From Salinisphaera sp963835375 (GTDB taxonomy: Bacteria; Pseudomonadota; Gammaproteobacteria; Nevskiales; Salinisphaeraceae), in contig CAWIGB010000006.1 in NCBI GenBank assembly GCA_963835375.1, positions 62,001-126,000 of the forward strand: DNA of 64,000 nt. The letters are read 5' to 3'. Shown here one piece after another: positions 53,623-63,469 of this stretch. The first letter of the stretch is position 1. Each line of letters opens with the position of its first letter. The notes under the pieces were generated by a model. It was not told where the DNA came from. It saw only the letters and a list, made by a program, of their open reading frames with translations, and made no database searches. A program made the translations under genes and the position numbers.

Positions 53623-54796
53623 TCAATGCACTCGTTCTCGCTGCGGGACCCATATCGCGAGCAGTGCCGCCGCACAGGCAGCACCGGCTGCAAGCAGAAA
53701 ACCGGCCGATGCGCCGGCCGCATCGATCACGGGGCCGATGCCAATCACGGCCACCGCGCCCAGCCCATTGGCCAGGCCCAGCGCAAGGCCCGAGCCGAAC
53801 GAGCGATTTTCGGGCAACAGATCCTGCGCGATCAGGATGGTCAACGGCAGCGTGGCGAACAGACCGATACCGAGTACGGCCGTGCATGCCCACAGCCATG
53901 GTCCGCCGACGACGGCGAGCGCCGCCGCGCACAACGCACTGGCCAGCATCGTCGCGATCAGAAGTGTCCGCGAACCGAGCCGGTCGGCCAGCCAGCCACC
54001 ACTGAGGTTGCCGATCACGCCGACCACCAGCAGCACGGTGATCAGACTGGCGCCGGCCGTGAGTGATCCGCCGCTTGCCGACCACATCAAGCGGCAACAG
54101 CATGACAGCCGCAAAGATCACGAACGCGCGCAACGCACAGAACACGACGAGGCGCGACAATCCACCGATGTGGTGGCGCCAGGCGATCGGCGTGGCATCC
54201 ATCGATCGGCGCGGCAGCGCCGGCGCACAGCGCGCCAGCACGAATACGCTGGCCAGGCCGGGCAATGCCAGCAAAGCCAGCCAGTGCAACCCGCCCCAGG
54301 CCACGCACGCACCCGCCAGCACCGGCCACACGCCGCGCCCGATCTCGCCTCCGACCAGAAATATCGACATGGCCAGGCCCTGGCGTTTTTCCGCGAGCCG
54401 CCGCACGCCCGCCAGCGCCTGCGGATGAAACATCGCGTTCGACACACCGATCAGCACGAGCACGGCGATCAACGCCGCCGGGCTGGCCACCCATCCCACC
54501 AGGCCGGCGCCGAGTGAGGAGCCCACTAGGCCGACGAGGCTCAATGCGCGCCCGCCGATCCGGTCGCCGATCAGCCCGACGAACGGCTGCAGGCCTTGCC
54601 CCACCAGCAGTGCGGCCATCAATGTACCCGCGAGCGCCACCGGCAGATTGAGCCCGACCAGGATCGCCGGCAATACGCCCGGCAGAAAGTTCGCCGCGCC
54701 GTCGTTGACGAAATGCGACCAGCTCATGCCGGCCAGCCGAAGCGGCGGATGGCCGGCCAGACGCGGGGCGGTCGTGACTGCTGTATCTGACGCCAT
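53623..54796 (-). CDS. MFS transporter, fosmidomycin-resistance (Fsr)-like, frameshifted once
   Basis: About 390 residues from ATG 54796. MSWSHFVNDGAANFLPGVLP at TM1, GQGLQPFVGLIGDRIGGR (loop 2-3) and GVSNAMFHPQALAGVRRLAEKRQG (TM4-loop) are typical of Fsr-type exporters. A +1 shift near 54085 moves the frame; the second half then runs GGWLADRLGSRTLLIATMLA to the C-terminus IWVPQRERVH. It sits between tRNA-Gln/prs and lolB, exactly where ispE lies in related genomes. Drug or small-molecule efflux at the inner membrane; the substrate is not known. Confidence 0.8.
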
Positions 54797-54816
54797 CGGC
54801 TCGTGTCGCCGCCGAC

Positions 54817-55449
54817 TCAGCCGGCGTTGTCGGCCGACGCGTTCAGGTCGAACCAGCGATCGACAACCAGCCGAATACGCGTGTCTCCGTTGTCGAGCAC
54901 CACACGCTTGGGCAGCGGCGCGGGCGCGCCGGCCGGCGTCGCGTAGTCGAGATACGAGACCGTCCAGCCGTCCTGGGTAAGTGACCGCAGCCGACCCTTG
55001 GCGTCGACCGAAATACGCTGATAGTCGCCCGGCGCCGGCAGGCCCTTGGCCCAGTAGCTCAGGGGCTGCAGCGGGAAGGACCAGCCCAGCGTCTTCTTGA
55101 CCAGCGCGTCCGGGTCGCTGGTTTCGAAATGCTTGCCGTCGTCGGTATCGATGACCACATGATGGAGCGTGCCATGGGCTCGCATGCCGCCGGCACCGAG
55201 CGGCCCGGCCAGGCGCACATCGAACTTCGGCGCGCGCTCGCGCCAGCTCAGGTTGCCGGTCCAGCCCAGCAGCTGCCCGGTCGCCACGCGCCCCTGAAGC
55301 GACCAATGCGAGAAACCATCCAGCGTATTCTGGCGCACCTGCCAGGCCTTGGGATTCGCCACGCCGGCCTCGCCGGGCGCGGGCTTGTGGATGATGGCGC
55401 AGCCGCCCAGCAGCGCGACGCCGATCATCGCGAACAGAATTTTCTTCAT
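54817..55449 (-). CDS. lolB: Outer-membrane lipoprotein LolB
   Basis: 210 residues. Lipoprotein signal MKKILFAMIGVALLGGC with the acylated Cys17. LolB receives lipoproteins from LolA and inserts them in the outer membrane. WSLQGRVATG, GNLSWRERAPKFDVRLAGPLGAG and SFPLQPLSYWAKGLPAPG (the hydrophobic loop region) match the family. It overlaps the upstream TPR gene by ATGA, so the two are coupled. Confidence 0.92.
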   Translation of the reverse strand: MKKILFAMIGVALLGGCAIIHKPAPGEAGVANPKAWQVRQNTLDGFSHWSLQGRVATGQLLGWTGNLSWRERAPKFDVRLAGPLGAGGMRAHGTLHHVVIDTDDGKHFETSDPDALVKKTLGWSFPLQPLSYWAKGLPAPGDYQRISVDAKGRLRSLTQDGWTVSYLDYATPAGAPAPLPKRVVLDNGDTRIRLVVDRWFDLNASADNAG

Positions 55450-57194
55450 GAAGTCAGCCGTTTGATCGTCTGCTTGAGCACCGCGTTGTCCGGGTGCTTG
55501 GCCTGCGCTTTATGCCATATCTTGCGCGCCGCGTCGTGGTCGCCCTGTTTCCAGCGCACCTCGCCAAGGTGGGCAGCAATCTCCGGATCGGGACTGCCCT
55601 TGTAGGCTTTTTCCAGATGCTTGCGGGCCGAAGCGAGATGCCCGCGCTTGTATTCGACCCAGCCCAGACTGTCCAGCACCGCCGGGTTATCGGGATCGGC
55701 CTTCAACGACTTGCGAATATAGCCTTCCGCGCGCGCGTAGTCGGTGCCGTGGTTGGTGAGCATGTAGCCCAGCGCGTTGAGCGCTTCGGGGTTATCGCCA
55801 TCCTGCGACAGGATATGCTTCAGATCGGCCTCGGCGTCGCCGATCCGGCCGAGCTTTTCGTAGACCAGCGACCGGGCATAGAGCAGGTCGCTGTCGTCAG
55901 GCGCATCCTTGAGCGCGGCGTCATAGACCGCCAGCGCTTTCTTCAGCCGCCCGGCATCGACCAGCAGGCTGCCTTCGGCCGCGTGCAGCTTGGTGCTCTG
56001 GTCCGGATACTGATCGGCCAGCTGGTGCAACTGATCGCGCGCGCCTTCGAGATCGCCCTGATCGTAGGTAAGTTGCGCGATGCGTACGCGCGCCTCGAAC
56101 TGATGGTCGCCGTCGTCGACCTTCTTGTACCAGTCGATCGCCTGGGCGTCGTGCTTGCGCTTTTCCGCGACCACGCCGCGATAGAACGCCGCGTTGTCAC
56201 GGTGAGCGCCCGATTTGTAGAGCTGTTCGAACTGCGCAGCCGCGGTATCGAGATCGCCCTGCGACAACGCCACCAGTCCCAGTCCATAGCGCGCCTCGGC
56301 GAAATCGCCGTCGGTCGCCACCGCCCGCTTGAAAGCCGCCAGCCCTTCGCTGTCGTTGCCGGCCTGCAGCAGCATGCGGGCAAGCGAGACCTGGTATTCG
56401 GCACGTTGGCGGTTGCTGCCCTTCAGGGCCTCCACGCGCTTGACCGCGGCATCGGGCTTGCCCTGGCGAACCTCGATCGCGGCCCGCAACAGGCTGGCCT
56501 CGGACCAGTCTGGCGCATCCGCCACCGCCTTGTCGGCGGCCGAGGCCGCTGTATCGATACGGTTGTAGTTCAACGCCAGGCGGCCCAACGCGTACTGGGC
56601 GGCGGCTTCCTTCGGGTGCGCCGAAGCGAGTTTGGACATCGCCGCGAGCGCCATGTCGGCCTGTCCGGGCTGATCACTCAGAATCCCGGCCAGTGCTTCA
56701 TAGCCGTCGCGCGGCGTACCGGCACTCGCGATCAGCTGTGGCGCGAAGCTCTCAATACCAGCGCTGTCCTTGTTCACGAAAGCCAGCCGAACGGCCGCCT
56801 GCTGCGCGCGGCTGTTCTGCGGAGCCATGCGCGCCCAGACCTTGGCGGCCTTGTAGGCCAGATCCTGGCGGCTCGCGGCCAGCGAGATCTGGGTCGCGCG
56901 CTTGGCCAGCGCCGGATCCCGCGAATATGTCAGCGCCTTGACGTAGGCCTGGGCCGCGCGGGCGGTATCGCCATCGAGCAGGGACGACTCGCCCACCATG
57001 ATCTGGTAATCCGCGGCGGCCTCGGGCGTACTGGCGAGCTGGTCGATGTCGCCGACCGGGGCCGTATGCGTATCGTCCGCGACCGCGGCGACGGCCAGCG
57101 TGTCAACCACGCCGAATCCGAGTACGCTCGCCAGCCCGACGGCGGCCAACACACGCACCCGATCTCGATAGTTTGCGCACCCAGACTTTGCCAT
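55446..57194 (-). CDS. Periplasmic/secreted tetratricopeptide-repeat protein
   Basis: 582 residues. N-terminal hydrophobic leader (VLAAVGLASVLGFGVVDTLAVAA) and then about 14 TPR units through the whole length, for example DAEADLKHILSQDGDNPEALNALGYML and AVLDSLGWVEYKRGHLASARKHLEKAY. The LNALGYML / DSLGWVEYKRG ending is the hallmark of the conserved TPR protein found between hemA and lolB in gammaproteobacteria. A scaffold role in the envelope is likely; the partner is unknown. Divergent from hemA across a 42-bp gap. Confidence 0.9.
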   Translation of the reverse strand: MAKSGCANYRDRVRVLAAVGLASVLGFGVVDTLAVAAVADDTHTAPVGDIDQLASTPEAAADYQIMVGESSLLDGDTARAAQAYVKALTYSRDPALAKRATQISLAASRQDLAYKAAKVWARMAPQNSRAQQAAVRLAFVNKDSAGIESFAPQLIASAGTPRDGYEALAGILSDQPGQADMALAAMSKLASAHPKEAAAQYALGRLALNYNRIDTAASAADKAVADAPDWSEASLLRAAIEVRQGKPDAAVKRVEALKGSNRQRAEYQVSLARMLLQAGNDSEGLAAFKRAVATDGDFAEARYGLGLVALSQGDLDTAAAQFEQLYKSGAHRDNAAFYRGVVAEKRKHDAQAIDWYKKVDDGDHQFEARVRIAQLTYDQGDLEGARDQLHQLADQYPDQSTKLHAAEGSLLVDAGRLKKALAVYDAALKDAPDDSDLLYARSLVYEKLGRIGDAEADLKHILSQDGDNPEALNALGYMLTNHGTDYARAEGYIRKSLKADPDNPAVLDSLGWVEYKRGHLASARKHLEKAYKGSPDPEIAAHLGEVRWKQGDHDAARKIWHKAQAKHPDNAVLKQTIKRLTS

Positions 57195-57236
57195 ATGAAT
57201 ATCCCAGACCTATCGAGCGCACGGTAGAATAGACCC

Positions 57237-58541
57237 ATGTCGCTGCTGACCGTGGGCCTCAATCACCATACCGCTCCGCTGTCGATACGCGAAGCGGTCG
57301 CGTTCCCGGCGGAGCAGTTTGCCAGCGCGTTGGATGATTTTCTGCGCCTGCCACAGATTCGTGAAGGCGCGATTCTGTCGACCTGCAATCGTACCGAGTT
57401 GTACGCCATCCTCGACGACGAGGCGAGTCGTGTCGACGACGGCGGCCTGCGCGAATGGCTCTGCCACCAGCGCGGGCTGGAACCGGAAACCCTGTCCGGC
57501 TGCTTCTACGTACACCGCGGCCGCGAAGTCGTGCGCCACAGTCTGCGCGTTGCTTCAGGGCTGGACTCGATGATTCTCGGCGAGCCACAGATCCTTGGAC
57601 AGATGAAGGACGCCTATCGTTCCGCCCAAGCGGCACGTGGCGCCGGGCCCCTGCTCACGCGGCTTTTCGAGCACAGCTTCACCGTCGCCAAGGCGGTGCG
57701 CAGCGGTACCGATATCGGCGCCAACCCGGTGTCGGTGGCCTATGCCGGCGTGTCGCTCGCGCGCCAGATCTTCACCGATGTCAGCGCGTCGTCCGCGATG
57801 ATGATCGGCGCAGGCGAGACGATCGAACTCACCGCGCGTTATCTCGCCGAGATCGGCGTGTCGCGCATGATCTTCGCCAATCGCAGTCTGGAGCGGGCGC
57901 AGGAACTGGCGACCCGCTACCATGGCTATGCCATTGCGCTGGACGATATTCCGCTGCATCTGGCCGAGGCCGATCTGCTGATATCCTCGACCGCGGCGCC
58001 GGGCTATCTGGTACGCGCCAAAGAGCTCAAGGCCGCGCTCAAGCGGCGCCGGCGCAAGCCCATGTTCGTGCTGGATCTGGCCGTACCGCGCGACATCGAA
58101 CCGGCCTCGGCCAGGTTCGAGGACATCTATCTCTACTCGGTCGACGATCTCCAGAGCGTGATCGACGACAACAAGCGCTCCCGCGCCGCCGCTGCCGAGC
58201 AGGCCGACGAGATCATCGCATCACGCATCGACGAATATCTCGAATGGGTCGACTCGCGCCAGGCAACCGATACAATTCGCGCCATGCGCGACGCTGCGGA
58301 AGGCCGCCGGGCCGAGGTCGTGGCCCAGGCCCGCCGGCGGCTGGCGCGCGGCGACGACGTCGAGGCCGTGCTGGAATTCGCCTCGCGTCGGCTGACCAAT
58401 AAACTGATGCACGAACCAAGCGCGGTGCTGCGCAAGGCGGCGGGCGCCCGCCAGCAGCGTCTGCTCGGCCCGGCGCGCGAACTGTTCGGGCTGACCGACC
58501 ACGACGCCGATCCCACGAACCGGAACGACGACTCATCATGA
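57237..58541 (+). CDS. hemA: Glutamyl-tRNA reductase
   Basis: 434 residues from ATG 57237. First step of C5 tetrapyrrole synthesis, reducing Glu-tRNA to glutamate-1-semialdehyde. MSLLTVGLNHHTAPLSIREAVAF, catalytic Cys in LSTCNRTELYA, GLDSMILGEPQILGQ, Rossmann MMIGAGETIELTARYL and the C-terminal dimerisation helices are all present. Starts the hemA-prfA-prmC run; a TAGAAT -10-like box lies about 9 nt before the start. Confidence 0.96.
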   Translation: MSLLTVGLNHHTAPLSIREAVAFPAEQFASALDDFLRLPQIREGAILSTCNRTELYAILDDEASRVDDGGLREWLCHQRGLEPETLSGCFYVHRGREVVRHSLRVASGLDSMILGEPQILGQMKDAYRSAQAARGAGPLLTRLFEHSFTVAKAVRSGTDIGANPVSVAYAGVSLARQIFTDVSASSAMMIGAGETIELTARYLAEIGVSRMIFANRSLERAQELATRYHGYAIALDDIPLHLAEADLLISSTAAPGYLVRAKELKAALKRRRRKPMFVLDLAVPRDIEPASARFEDIYLYSVDDLQSVIDDNKRSRAAAAEQADEIIASRIDEYLEWVDSRQATDTIRAMRDAAEGRRAEVVAQARRRLARGDDVEAVLEFASRRLTNKLMHEPSAVLRKAAGARQQRLLGPARELFGLTDHDADPTNRNDDSS

Positions 58542-58551
58542 AGGCCTGTCT

Positions 58552-59637
58552 ATGAAGGATTCCCTGCGCGCGAAGCTCGAAGAGCTGGTCGAACGCCACG
58601 AAGATCTGGCGCATTCGATGTCGGACCCCGACATCATCAACGACCAGAACAAGTTCCGTCGCATGTCGCAGGAGTACGCCCAGCTCGAATCGCTGGCGGC
58701 GGACTATCGCGCCTGGCGGGACCTGACCGCCGAGATCGCCGATCTCGAGGAAATGGAAGGTGCCGACGAGGCCGAACTGCGCGAGATGGCCGAGGCCGAA
58801 CTGTCTGATGCCCGCGAGCGACTCGACGACCTGGAAGCCGAACTGCGCCGCCACCTGATCCCGAAGGACCCGAACGACAACGCCAACCTCTATCTGGAAA
58901 TCCGCGCCGGCACGGGCGGCGACGAGGCCGCGCTGTTTGCGGGCGATCTGATGCGCATGTATGCCACCTATGCCGAAAAACAGGGCTGGCAGGTGGAGAT
59001 CCTGTCCGAATCGCACGGCGAGCATGGGGGGTACAAGGAAGTGATCTCGCGCCTGATCGGCACCGGTGCGTTCTCTCGGCTCAAGTTCGAATCCGGCGCG
59101 CACCGGGTGCAACGCGTGCCGGCCACCGAGTCCCAGGGCCGCATCCATACCTCGGCCTGTACCGTCGCCGTTCTGCCGGAACAGGACGAGATCGACGATA
59201 TCAAGATCGATCCCAGCGACCTGCGCGTGGATACCTTCCGCGCCGCCGGCGCCGGCGGCCAGCACGTCAACAAGACCGATTCGGCGATCCGCATCACGCA
59301 TCTCCCGACCGGCGTGGTGGTCGAATGCCAGCAGGAACGCTCGCAGCACAAGAACCGCGCGCGCGCCATGAGCCTGTTGCAGACCAAGTTGCTCACCGCC
59401 GAACAGGACAAGCAGACCAGCGAACAGGCCGCCACGCGCAAGCGGCTGGTCGGCAGCGGCGATCGCTCCGAGCGCATCCGAACGTATAATTTCCCGCAGG
59501 GGCGGGTGACCGATCACCGCATCAACCTCACCCTCTACAAACTCGAAGGTGTGATCGCCGGCGATCTGGACGAGATCATCGATGCGCTGACCAGCGAACA
59601 TCAGGCCGATCTGCTGGCCGAGATGGGCGCGGCCTGA
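58552..59637 (+). CDS. prfA: Peptide chain release factor 1
   Basis: 361 residues. Terminates at UAA/UAG. The domain 2 motif PxT-type is within RVPATESQGRIHTSACTVAV, the GGQ motif is in AAGAGGQHVNKTDSAIRI, and EIRAGTGGDEAALFAGDL precedes it. Intact. Ten nt after hemA and 16 nt before prmC, whose product methylates the GGQ glutamine. Confidence 0.97.
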   Translation: MKDSLRAKLEELVERHEDLAHSMSDPDIINDQNKFRRMSQEYAQLESLAADYRAWRDLTAEIADLEEMEGADEAELREMAEAELSDARERLDDLEAELRRHLIPKDPNDNANLYLEIRAGTGGDEAALFAGDLMRMYATYAEKQGWQVEILSESHGEHGGYKEVISRLIGTGAFSRLKFESGAHRVQRVPATESQGRIHTSACTVAVLPEQDEIDDIKIDPSDLRVDTFRAAGAGGQHVNKTDSAIRITHLPTGVVVECQQERSQHKNRARAMSLLQTKLLTAEQDKQTSEQAATRKRLVGSGDRSERIRTYNFPQGRVTDHRINLTLYKLEGVIAGDLDEIIDALTSEHQADLLAEMGAA

Positions 59638-59653
59638 GCCCGCCGGCGCACGC

Positions 59654-60499
59654 ATGAATGAGCGTCCCACACTTGAAACACTGCGCCGCGCCGTGGCCGG
59701 GCGCCTGAGCACGATCAGCGACAGCCCCGATCTGGAGGCGCGCCGCCTGATCGAGGCCCTCACCGGCCTGAGCGGTTCGCGGCTGATCATTGACGCCGGC
59801 CGCCCGGTCGAACCCGCCACGATCGCGCGCATCGACGACGCCGTCGCCCGCCGGGAAGCAGGCGAACCACTGGCTTATATCCTGGGGCGGATCGGCTTTC
59901 ACGAACTCGATCTCGAGCTCACGTCCGTGGTACTGGTACCGCGATCGGACACGGAAACCCTGGTGGAGGCCGTACTCGCCCGCCTGCCCGCCGACGTGGA
60001 GCTGCGTATAGCCGATCTCGGCACCGGCAGCGGTGCGATTGCGCTCGCCCTCGCCCATGCCCGGCCACGCTGGCAACTGGTGGCCACCGATGCGCACGCG
60101 AATGCGCTGGCCGTCGCGCGCCGCAATGCAGAACGACTGGCCTTGCCGAACGTGGCATTCGCCGAAGGCTGCTGGTTCGAGGCACTGCCCGGTGAGCGCT
60201 TCGACGCGGTGGTGTCGAACCCGCCGTACATCGACCCGGCGGACCCGCATCTCGACGACCCAGCCCTGCGCCACGAGCCACGCCATGCACTGGTGGCCGA
60301 CAGCCAGGGCCTGGCCGATATCGAGCGGATCGCCGCGGGCGCAACCAGCCATCTTCGCCCAGGCGCCCTCCTGTGCGTGGAACACGGCCAGACTCAGGGC
60401 GCCGACGTACGCCGTTTGTTCGCGAACGCCGGCCTCGCCCGTATCGAGACCGAAACGGATCTGGCAGGCCGGCCGCGCGTAACCATCGGCCACGCCTGA
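59654..60499 (+). CDS. prmC: Release factor N5-glutamine methyltransferase PrmC
   Basis: 281 residues from ATG 59654. Methylates Gln of GGQ in RF1/RF2. N-terminal helical domain (YILGRIGFHELDLEL), SAM motif I DLGTGSGAIALALAH, VLVPRSDTETLVEAVL and the catalytic NPPY in VVSNPPYIDPADPHL. Complete. Follows prfA in the conserved hemA-prfA-prmC order. The 279 bp that follow hold no recognisable gene. Confidence 0.95.
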   Translation: MNERPTLETLRRAVAGRLSTISDSPDLEARRLIEALTGLSGSRLIIDAGRPVEPATIARIDDAVARREAGEPLAYILGRIGFHELDLELTSVVLVPRSDTETLVEAVLARLPADVELRIADLGTGSGAIALALAHARPRWQLVATDAHANALAVARRNAERLALPNVAFAEGCWFEALPGERFDAVVSNPPYIDPADPHLDDPALRHEPRHALVADSQGLADIERIAAGATSHLRPGALLCVEHGQTQGADVRRLFANAGLARIETETDLAGRPRVTIGHA

Positions 60500-60778
60500 G
60501 TTGGCGGTGGTTCTGCCGCCATTCCCCGGCGGCCGGCCTTCTTGTGGCCGCTGCTGACACCGGCTCACAGAAATGCCCTCCCCGCAGATGCACGAGCATT
60601 TTTCGACCTGCCGATGTTCAACTCGATCCGGATGCCGAGCACCAGCCATGCGCCCGAGGGCGATAACCAGGCCTTCGGTACGGCCGATCCAAACGAGGTG
60701 CCCACAGCCGGCCGACCTGGCGCTGTTCGCGCAGGCAGCCCTCGGCTTCGACGTGAACAACCTGGTGGCTTTACACAG

Positions 60779-61790
60779 CTAGAGACGTTCGATGATGGCG
60801 TCGGCAAAGCCCCGGGTGGAGCCTTCGCCGCCCAGGTCCGGCGTGGTGCGATCATGATCGGCCATCGCCGCCGCGCACGGCCTTCCGGATGCGCGCGGCC
60901 TGGTCGTCCAGATCGAGATGATCGAGCATCAGCGCCGTAGCCAGAATCACCGACGTGGGGTTGGCGATATTCTGGCCCGCTATATCGGGCGCGCTGCCGT
61001 GCACGGCCTCGAACATCGCGCAGTTGTCGCCGATGTTCGCGCCCGGCGCCAGACCCAGCCCGCCGACCAGACCGGCACACAGGTCCGAGATGATGTCGCC
61101 GAACAGGTTGGTGGTCACGATGACGTCGAACTTCTCCGGCGCCATGACGAGTTTCATCGCGCAGGCATCGACGATCACTTCCTCGTATTCGAGATCGTCG
61201 TATTCCTCGGCGACCTCCCGGCCCACCTTGAGGAACAGCCCCGAGGTGGATTTCATGATGTTCGCCTTGTGCGCCAGCGTGACCTTCTTGCGTCCGCGTG
61301 CACGCGCCATGTCGAATGCAAAACGCACGATACGTTCCGACTGCTCCCGCGTGACCACCGACAGCGCTTCGGCGCGGTTGCCGTCTGCCGAGACAGTCTG
61401 GCCTTCGCCCGAATACATGCCGCCCTTGTTCTCGCGTACCGTGATGATGTCGAGATTCTCGTAACGCGATTTCGTACCCGGCAGGGACAACGTCGGGCGC
61501 ACGTTGGCATACAGGTCGAACTGTTTGCGCATGGCGACATTGACCGAGCTGTATCCCTGGCCCACGGGCGTGGTCACCGGCCCCTTGAGCACCAGTCCGG
61601 TGCGCTCGATGGAATCGATCGCGGCCTGCGGCAGCGGATCGGATTCGCCCGCATCCAGCGCCGCCTGACCCACCTGAACATATTCACGCTCGAAGTCGAC
61701 ATCCAGTGCGTCGAGCACCTTCAGCGCGGCGTCGACGATATCGGGCCCGATGCCGTCGCCCTTGATGACCGTAAGCGGAGTGCTCGCCAT
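60779..61790 (-). CDS. NAD-type isocitrate dehydrogenase (IDH/IMDH family), frameshifted near the 3' end
   Basis: About 336 residues. Beta-decarboxylating dehydrogenase: VIKGDGIGPDIVDAAL, LKGPVTTPVGQGYSSVNVAMRK (substrate-binding Ser/Asn), DIITVRENKGGMYSG, KANIMKSTSGLFL (catalytic Lys), EEVIVDACAMKLVM and HGSAPDIAGQNIANPTSVIL. Near 60861 one extra G shifts the frame; correcting it gives AAMADHDRTTPDLGGEGSTRGFADAIIERL and the stop at 60779-60781. The pattern is of small NAD-dependent isocitrate dehydrogenases rather than LeuB, and no leu genes are nearby. Divergent from the L,D-transpeptidase gene. Confidence 0.82.
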
Positions 61791-61937
61791 GACTCGTCCC
61801 CTGGATCCGTTGTCTCGGGCGACACGCTTTGCCGCCCCCGCGCTATATGCTTATGGCATTCTAACAGCTTGATCCGGCGCGACAGGTCGTGGCGCCGCGG
61901 ATGATCGCGGTCCGCTCCGCGGGGAGGATTTTCGAGG

Positions 61938-62468
61938 ATGATGTCTGTGATTTTGCGAGGATCGGCAGTACTGCTTGCCATCGGTTTACTGCTCACGATC
62001 GGCCTGCCGGGTATCGCAAGCGCCACGGTCGCCCACAACGCGAGCACGCCGACCGGCGATGCCGACTTGGTCGTGGTGATGAAGTCGGAGCGCGAACTCT
62101 ACCTCTACCGCAACGGCCTGATCATCGCGCAGTACCCGATCGCGCTGGGTCTGCGCCCGATCGGCACCAAGCAGATGCGCGGCGACGACAAGACGCCGAT
62201 TGGCGCCTATACCCTGGACTGGCGCAACCCGAACAGCGATTTTCATCGCTCGATTCACATTTCCTACCCGGACCCGTCCGATCGTGAGCATGCCGCTGCG
62301 CTCGGCGTTGCGCCGGGCAACAACATCATGATCCACGGCCAGCCCGACTACGACAATCGCCCGCGCACCGGCGACTGGACCCACGGGTGCATCGCCGTGT
62401 CCAACCGCGCGATCAATCAGATATGGGCGCGCGTGCCTGACGGTACCCCGATCCACATCTATCCGTGA
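61938..62468 (+). CDS. L,D-transpeptidase (YkuD domain) / ErfK-like
   Basis: 176 residues with a signal peptide (SAVLLAIGLLLTIGLPGIASA). YkuD catalytic motif HG-x-SHGC-like: IMIHGQPDY and DWTHGCIAVSNRAI, with catalytic Cys in HGCIAV. Cross-links peptidoglycan or attaches proteins in the periplasm. Its stop overlaps the GTG of the next gene (GTGA), so the genes are translationally coupled. Lacks LysM. Confidence 0.88.
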   Translation: MMSVILRGSAVLLAIGLLLTIGLPGIASATVAHNASTPTGDADLVVVMKSERELYLYRNGLIIAQYPIALGLRPIGTKQMRGDDKTPIGAYTLDWRNPNSDFHRSIHISYPDPSDREHAAALGVAPGNNIMIHGQPDYDNRPRTGDWTHGCIAVSNRAINQIWARVPDGTPIHIYP

Positions 62469-63469
62469 CCGAGCATTCCGGGTCGCAGCCGCGCCGGCCC
62501 GGCCAGCTGCCGGCCGAGAAAAAGCGTCAGCTCAAAGCCGCACGACACCAGGAGTGGGGCACGCTCCTGCTGCGCATCACCGTGGTTGCTGCGCTGTATG
62601 CCGCTCTGGGCTCGAGCCAGGCGTTGCATGCGGTCTGGCTGAAGAGCCTGTGGTCGCTGTTGCCGCCGATCGCGTTCCTGGTCGCCGTCCGGCTCGAATC
62701 ATGGCCGCCGACTCGTCGCTTCCCCTACGGTTTCTATCGAGCGGGCAGTATTGCGTTTCTCACCTCCGCCCTGGCACTGACCTGCATGGGCGGCTATCTC
62801 ATCTTTGCAGGCGCGCGCTCGTTGATCGAGCACCATCAGCCCGGCCTGTACACCATCGATGCCGCCGGCGGCCCCGCCCACTGGGCCGGCTGGTGGATCA
62901 TCGCCGCGCTCGCCTACAGCGTGGCCGTGCCCTGGATCATCGGCCGCCGTCGCCGGCAGCTGGCCATCGATCTGCACGACAAGGGCCTGTATGCCGATGC
63001 CTCGATGGGCCGCGTCAACTGGCTGGCCGGCAGCGCCGCCATCATCGGCGTACTGGGGATCGGGCTCGGCATCTGGTGGCTGGACTTCGCGGCCGCTCTG
63101 GTGATCGGGCTCGACATCACCTGGCACGGGCTGCGCCATCTCTACACCGCGGTCTGCGACCTCATCGACGAGATTCCGCGCCGCATCGGCAGCAGCGAAC
63201 TCGACCCCCTGGGCGCGCAGATCCGGGATTATCTGCGCGATCGCGACTGGATTCGTGACGCCCGCGTGCGGCTGCGCGAGGAAGGCCGCCTGCTGACCGG
63301 CGTTGCCCTGATCTGCCCCTGCGAGGACGACGCATCGCTGGCACGCTTCGAGTCCGCGCGCGAGGCGATCGAGGCGATGGACTGGCGTCTGCTCGACTTC
63401 CAGCTGGTCCCGGTCTGCGACACCACCTTCGAGCGCTACTGCGTCGACGCCCGGGGACAATGCGCATAG
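62465..63469 (+). CDS. CDF-superfamily-like membrane protein without canonical metal motifs
   Basis: 334 residues from GTG 62465. Six hydrophobic segments, then a soluble C-terminal domain as in CDF transporters. RRFPYGFYRAGSIAFLTSALAL matches the CDF TM2-TM3 linker (usually RRFPYGY-x-R-x-E). However, TM2 (AVWLKSLWSLLPPIAFLVA) has no HxxxD and TM5 (YADASMGRVNWLAG) has D/N in place of HxxxD, so the known Zn/Co site is absent. Substrate unknown. It overlaps the genes on both sides (4 and 10 nt), indicating tight co-translation. Confidence 0.78.
   Translation: MTEHSGSQPRRPGQLPAEKKRQLKAARHQEWGTLLLRITVVAALYAALGSSQALHAVWLKSLWSLLPPIAFLVAVRLESWPPTRRFPYGFYRAGSIAFLTSALALTCMGGYLIFAGARSLIEHHQPGLYTIDAAGGPAHWAGWWIIAALAYSVAVPWIIGRRRRQLAIDLHDKGLYADASMGRVNWLAGSAAIIGVLGIGLGIWWLDFAAALVIGLDITWHGLRHLYTAVCDLIDEIPRRIGSSELDPLGAQIRDYLRDRDWIRDARVRLREEGRLLTGVALICPCEDDASLARFESAREAIEAMDWRLLDFQLVPVCDTTFERYCVDARGQCA

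Noticed and set aside
55494..57227. A 577-codon plus-strand frame opposite the TPR gene
   Set aside because: Shadow caused by the repetitive TPR codons; no signal or domain.
58213..59832. A 539-codon minus-strand frame opposite prfA
   Set aside because: Antisense shadow of hemA/prfA with no recognisable domain.
60500..60778. Short plus-strand frames after prmC
   Set aside because: No family motif and no ribosome-binding site; most likely intergenic or remnant sequence.
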